Shown here one piece after another: positions 5,418 to 7,738 of a DNA stretch of 7,738 bases. The notes beneath the pieces were generated by a model. It saw only the letters and a list, made by a program, of their open reading frames with translations, was not told the origin of the DNA and did no database searches. How positions within the stretch are numbered: the stretch's first letter is position 1; every line of letters starts with the position of its first letter. The stretch spans positions 1 to 7,738 of the forward strand of contig JAVBLF010000044.1 in the NCBI GenBank assembly GCA_031553675.1, written 5' to 3'. The position numbers and the translations under genes were made by a program. Origin of the DNA: JAVBLF01 sp031553675 (GTDB lineage Bacteria > Bacillota > Clostridia > Christensenellales > CALWSW01).

Positions 5418-7738
5418 ATGACACTACGCACCCTGTTCAACAAGCGCTTGCTATCCATCGCGATGGCGGGCACGATGGCATTCAGCTCGCTGTTCGCCTC
5501 GGCCGCACCAGCGCTCGCGGTTGTCGGCGAGCCCGACACCGTGATGACAAGCGGTGAAGCCGCCCCCGAAACACAAGCCGAATCGCCGTCCACCGCTGGC
5601 AAGTCCGGCAAAGCCTCATCCAACCATGAGGGTGACGAGCACAAGCACACGCCCTTCACCATCGAAGGCCTTCCGACCAAGGCCCCTGCGCCTGCCCGTC
5701 GCAAACTCATGGCGACCGGCACGGGCGCTGCGGTCGACCCGTCCAACCTCGACAACTGGACGGTTTATGACCATTACTACGATCCCAGCTGGGCCGGACA
5801 ACCCGTCATCCCCCCCATGGTCGCTACCAAAAACGGCGATGGTTCCTATTCGATCACGATCCCAGAACGCTCCCACGACCAGTACGACTACACGACAGGC
5901 CAGCAGCCGGGCAATTGGTCGAGTCTGTATCCGTCAGGATCGCATCCTTTTTACTATTTCCTCGAGCCCTTCCCCGGCGTCGTACGTGGAGAATACAATT
6001 CCTCTACCGGTGACTTCGATTGGACCGACATCAACTACGTCTACGACCTGCGCACGCCTGCCGGCATTCAATACATGGAGAACGATCTTCTCTATAGCCC
6101 CAAATACCGCGATGCGACCTACGGAACGCCTTCGGTCGCGCAGTTCTCCAACCACATTTACACCCAGGGCAATGCCAACAACGCCGAAATCACCTTCCTC
6201 GGCTACGGCGTCGGCTGGTGGACGGACTTCGCGATCGCGCCCGTCTCCGGAGCAAGCGGCAACCTCAAGTCCATCGGCTTCGACATCGACGCCAAAGACG
6301 TCAATGCCCACACCCTCGACAGCTTCGGCATGCTCTTCAACGCAGGCGTCGTCGGCGGCATCCTCAAGGGCTACGCCATCGCCTTCAAGATGCGCCCGCC
6401 AACCGAGACATACAGCCATACCGGGCCTCACCCCGATAACGGACAATTGGTCGATTTCTACAATGTCGAAGACAAACGCGGCATCAAAGACGGCACGATT
6501 TACCTCATCGACCTGACGAGCGGCGTGAACGCCAACGACCTGCACCAGGGCAAAAATGGTCTTCAGTATCTGCCGCTCGGCTCGAGCCCGACGGTTCTGG
6601 GCACCTTTGACCTGAAAAAGGCGGGCACGAACGGCAAAGTCCGCATCGACATCGACATCCAGCAGACCCAGGCCACCGTCAAGATCGACCACTATACAAC
6701 GGCAGGCGTGCTGTCGGGCAACACGATCACGCAGTCGGCCACCGGCCTCCAGGCAACCGGTCTCGAAGGCTTCGGCCCGATCGTCAACTACGACGGCGAC
6801 ACCCATTGGTGCAACATGATGTCGTACGTCAAGTACAGCAACATGCTGATGTCCACCAACAATTACGACGTCGCCTTTGACGGCAACGACGATGACAACC
6901 CCGCCGCTGTGGCCGTCCTCGCCCAGCCCGACCGCATCACGGGCATCGCCAACGGCTCGTCGATCGCGACTTCCGGCGCTGCGATGCCGGCCAACCCGAC
7001 GCGCCCCGGTTACAAGTTCGTCGAATGGAACACCGCGGCCAACGGCCAGGGCACAACCTTTACCGCCAACACCATCATCAAGAGCAACACCATCGTTTAC
7101 GCGATCTGGGCCAAGGAATACACGGTCAATTTCCAGCCCGGCGCAAACGGAACGCTGACGGGATCGGCGGCGACGACCCAGACCATCGCCAGTGGCGACA
7201 AGGTCACGGCTGTCCCGACGCCCCAGCCGAACGCCAACTGCCAGTTCATCGAATGGGTGGATCAGAATGGCGTCAAGTATGCCAACGACGCCGCGATCAA
7301 AGCGCTCGCGATCCAGGGCAACATGACCTTTACCGCCGTGTTTGCCAAGGTATCCGTGCCAGTCAACTATGTCGCGGGCAGTGGCGGCACGCTCTCCGGC
7401 AACGCGTCCGGCAGCGGCATGATCGGCGACCCGCTCCCGACCGCGCCGACGCCCGTTCCCAATCCCGGATACTGCTTCGTCGATTGGACGGACACAAAGG
7501 GCAACAAGATCAATCCCGCGACCGACAAGATCACGAATGACACCACGACGATCACCGCGAATTTCGCCATCGACCAGAACAACGATGGCAAGCCCGACAG
7601 CCAGCAGAAGCAATTCAAGGTCGACCTCAAGGTTTCCGGACCGGGCGCTTTGGCTGCGAACGACAAGACGAAATATACCGTCATCGAATGGCTGAGCACG
7701 GGCAAAGACGACCTCAAAAAGGCGATCGAGGGTTATGT
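5418..7738 (+). CDS. Large secreted surface protein with Listeria-Bacteroides/B-repeat units (3' end outside window)
   Basis: The frame is open from ATG 5418 to the right edge, giving 773 residues and no stop, so the C-terminus is missing. GGAG (5406-5409) lies 8 nt upstream. Residues 1-34 are a signal peptide (FNKR, hydrophobic core, cleavage after APALA). Residues 35-100 are a low-complexity linker with a His/acid cluster (HEGDEHKH, 70-77). Residues about 105-490 are rich in Trp, Tyr and Asp and not recognised; a segment DSFGMLFNAGVVGG (301-314) is loosely lectin-like. Residues about 513-565 fit a Listeria-Bacteroides repeat (NPTRPGYKFVEWNT, then IVYAIWAKEY). Two related units follow (568-643 and 648-717), each with GTLTG/GTLSG, a VPTP-type Pro stretch, FIEW/FVDW and a final FTAVFAK/ITANFAI. 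DQNNDGKPD (719-727) looks like a calcium loop. It is probably an adhesin or envelope protein; the lost end should hold the anchor (LPxTG or SLH). Confidence 0.87.
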   Translation, partial: MTLRTLFNKRLLSIAMAGTMAFSSLFASAAPALAVVGEPDTVMTSGEAAPETQAESPSTAGKSGKASSNHEGDEHKHTPFTIEGLPTKAPAPARRKLMATGTGAAVDPSNLDNWTVYDHYYDPSWAGQPVIPPMVATKNGDGSYSITIPERSHDQYDYTTGQQPGNWSSLYPSGSHPFYYFLEPFPGVVRGEYNSSTGDFDWTDINYVYDLRTPAGIQYMENDLLYSPKYRDATYGTPSVAQFSNHIYTQGNANNAEITFLGYGVGWWTDFAIAPVSGASGNLKSIGFDIDAKDVNAHTLDSFGMLFNAGVVGGILKGYAIAFKMRPPTETYSHTGPHPDNGQLVDFYNVEDKRGIKDGTIYLIDLTSGVNANDLHQGKNGLQYLPLGSSPTVLGTFDLKKAGTNGKVRIDIDIQQTQATVKIDHYTTAGVLSGNTITQSATGLQATGLEGFGPIVNYDGDTHWCNMMSYVKYSNMLMSTNNYDVAFDGNDDDNPAAVAVLAQPDRITGIANGSSIATSGAAMPANPTRPGYKFVEWNTAANGQGTTFTANTIIKSNTIVYAIWAKEYTVNFQPGANGTLTGSAATTQTIASGDKVTAVPTPQPNANCQFIEWVDQNGVKYANDAAIKALAIQGNMTFTAVFAKVSVPVNYVAGSGGTLSGNASGSGMIGDPLPTAPTPVPNPGYCFVDWTDTKGNKINPATDKITNDTTTITANFAIDQNNDGKPDSQQKQFKVDLKVSGPGALAANDKTKYTVIEWLSTGKDDLKKAIEGY

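Noticed and set aside
5554..6516. A 320-codon plus-strand frame inside the surface-protein gene
   Set aside because: It is a Ser/Thr/Pro/Arg-rich out-of-frame reading of the same DNA with no start signals.
5934..7613. A 559-codon open frame on the minus strand
   Set aside because: It is the reverse shadow of the large surface-protein gene. The plus-strand frame has a signal peptide, ribosome binding site, promoter and repeats; the minus frame is low-complexity (Val/Asp/Arg/Gly) without motifs.

Overview
The window comes from a bacterial chromosome, most likely a GC-rich member of the Bacillota (Clostridia-like). The evidence is strong AGGAGG-type ribosome binding sites, a DUF2089-type regulator, a Hol44-type holin, sortase-style surface proteins with Listeria-Bacteroides repeats, and tRNA genes that encode their own CCA. 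The genus cannot be fixed from the sequence alone.

Left part (1-2041): two leftward tRNA clusters flank a small non-tRNA island. The first cluster is Arg(UCU)-His(GUG)-Gln(UUG)-Lys(UUU), behind a near-consensus promoter (TTGACA, 17 bp, TATACT). The second is Leu(UAG)-Gly(UCC), with its own TTGACA/TATACT promoter and a clear intrinsic terminator. Between them lie a rightward, translationally coupled pair (a short DUF2089-type helix-turn-helix protein starting at TTG, then a three-span membrane protein) and a convergent lone phage-type holin gene. The two convergent genes end only nine bases apart.

Middle (2058-4329): a leftward gene for a cell-surface von Willebrand factor A protein. It has a signal peptide, an intact MIDAS site, a Pro/Thr-rich stalk and a C-terminal anchor preceded by IPLTD, a degenerate sortase motif. 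It has its own promoter and terminator.

Right part (4438-7738): a leftward, non-haem ferritin with a complete ferroxidase site. A Fur-like box (15 of 19 bases match the classical consensus) sits directly on its start site. A 420-base intergenic region follows. A rightward gene for a large secreted surface protein then runs off the right edge. It has a signal peptide, a roughly 400-residue N-terminal region I do not recognise, a Listeria-Bacteroides repeat, two related B-repeat-like units and a calcium-loop-like linker.

The genes do not form one pathway. The window is a tRNA-rich housekeeping stretch carrying a small regulator/membrane/holin island, beside iron storage and two envelope-surface genes, each with its own signals. 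I see no CRISPR array, IS element or complete prophage.
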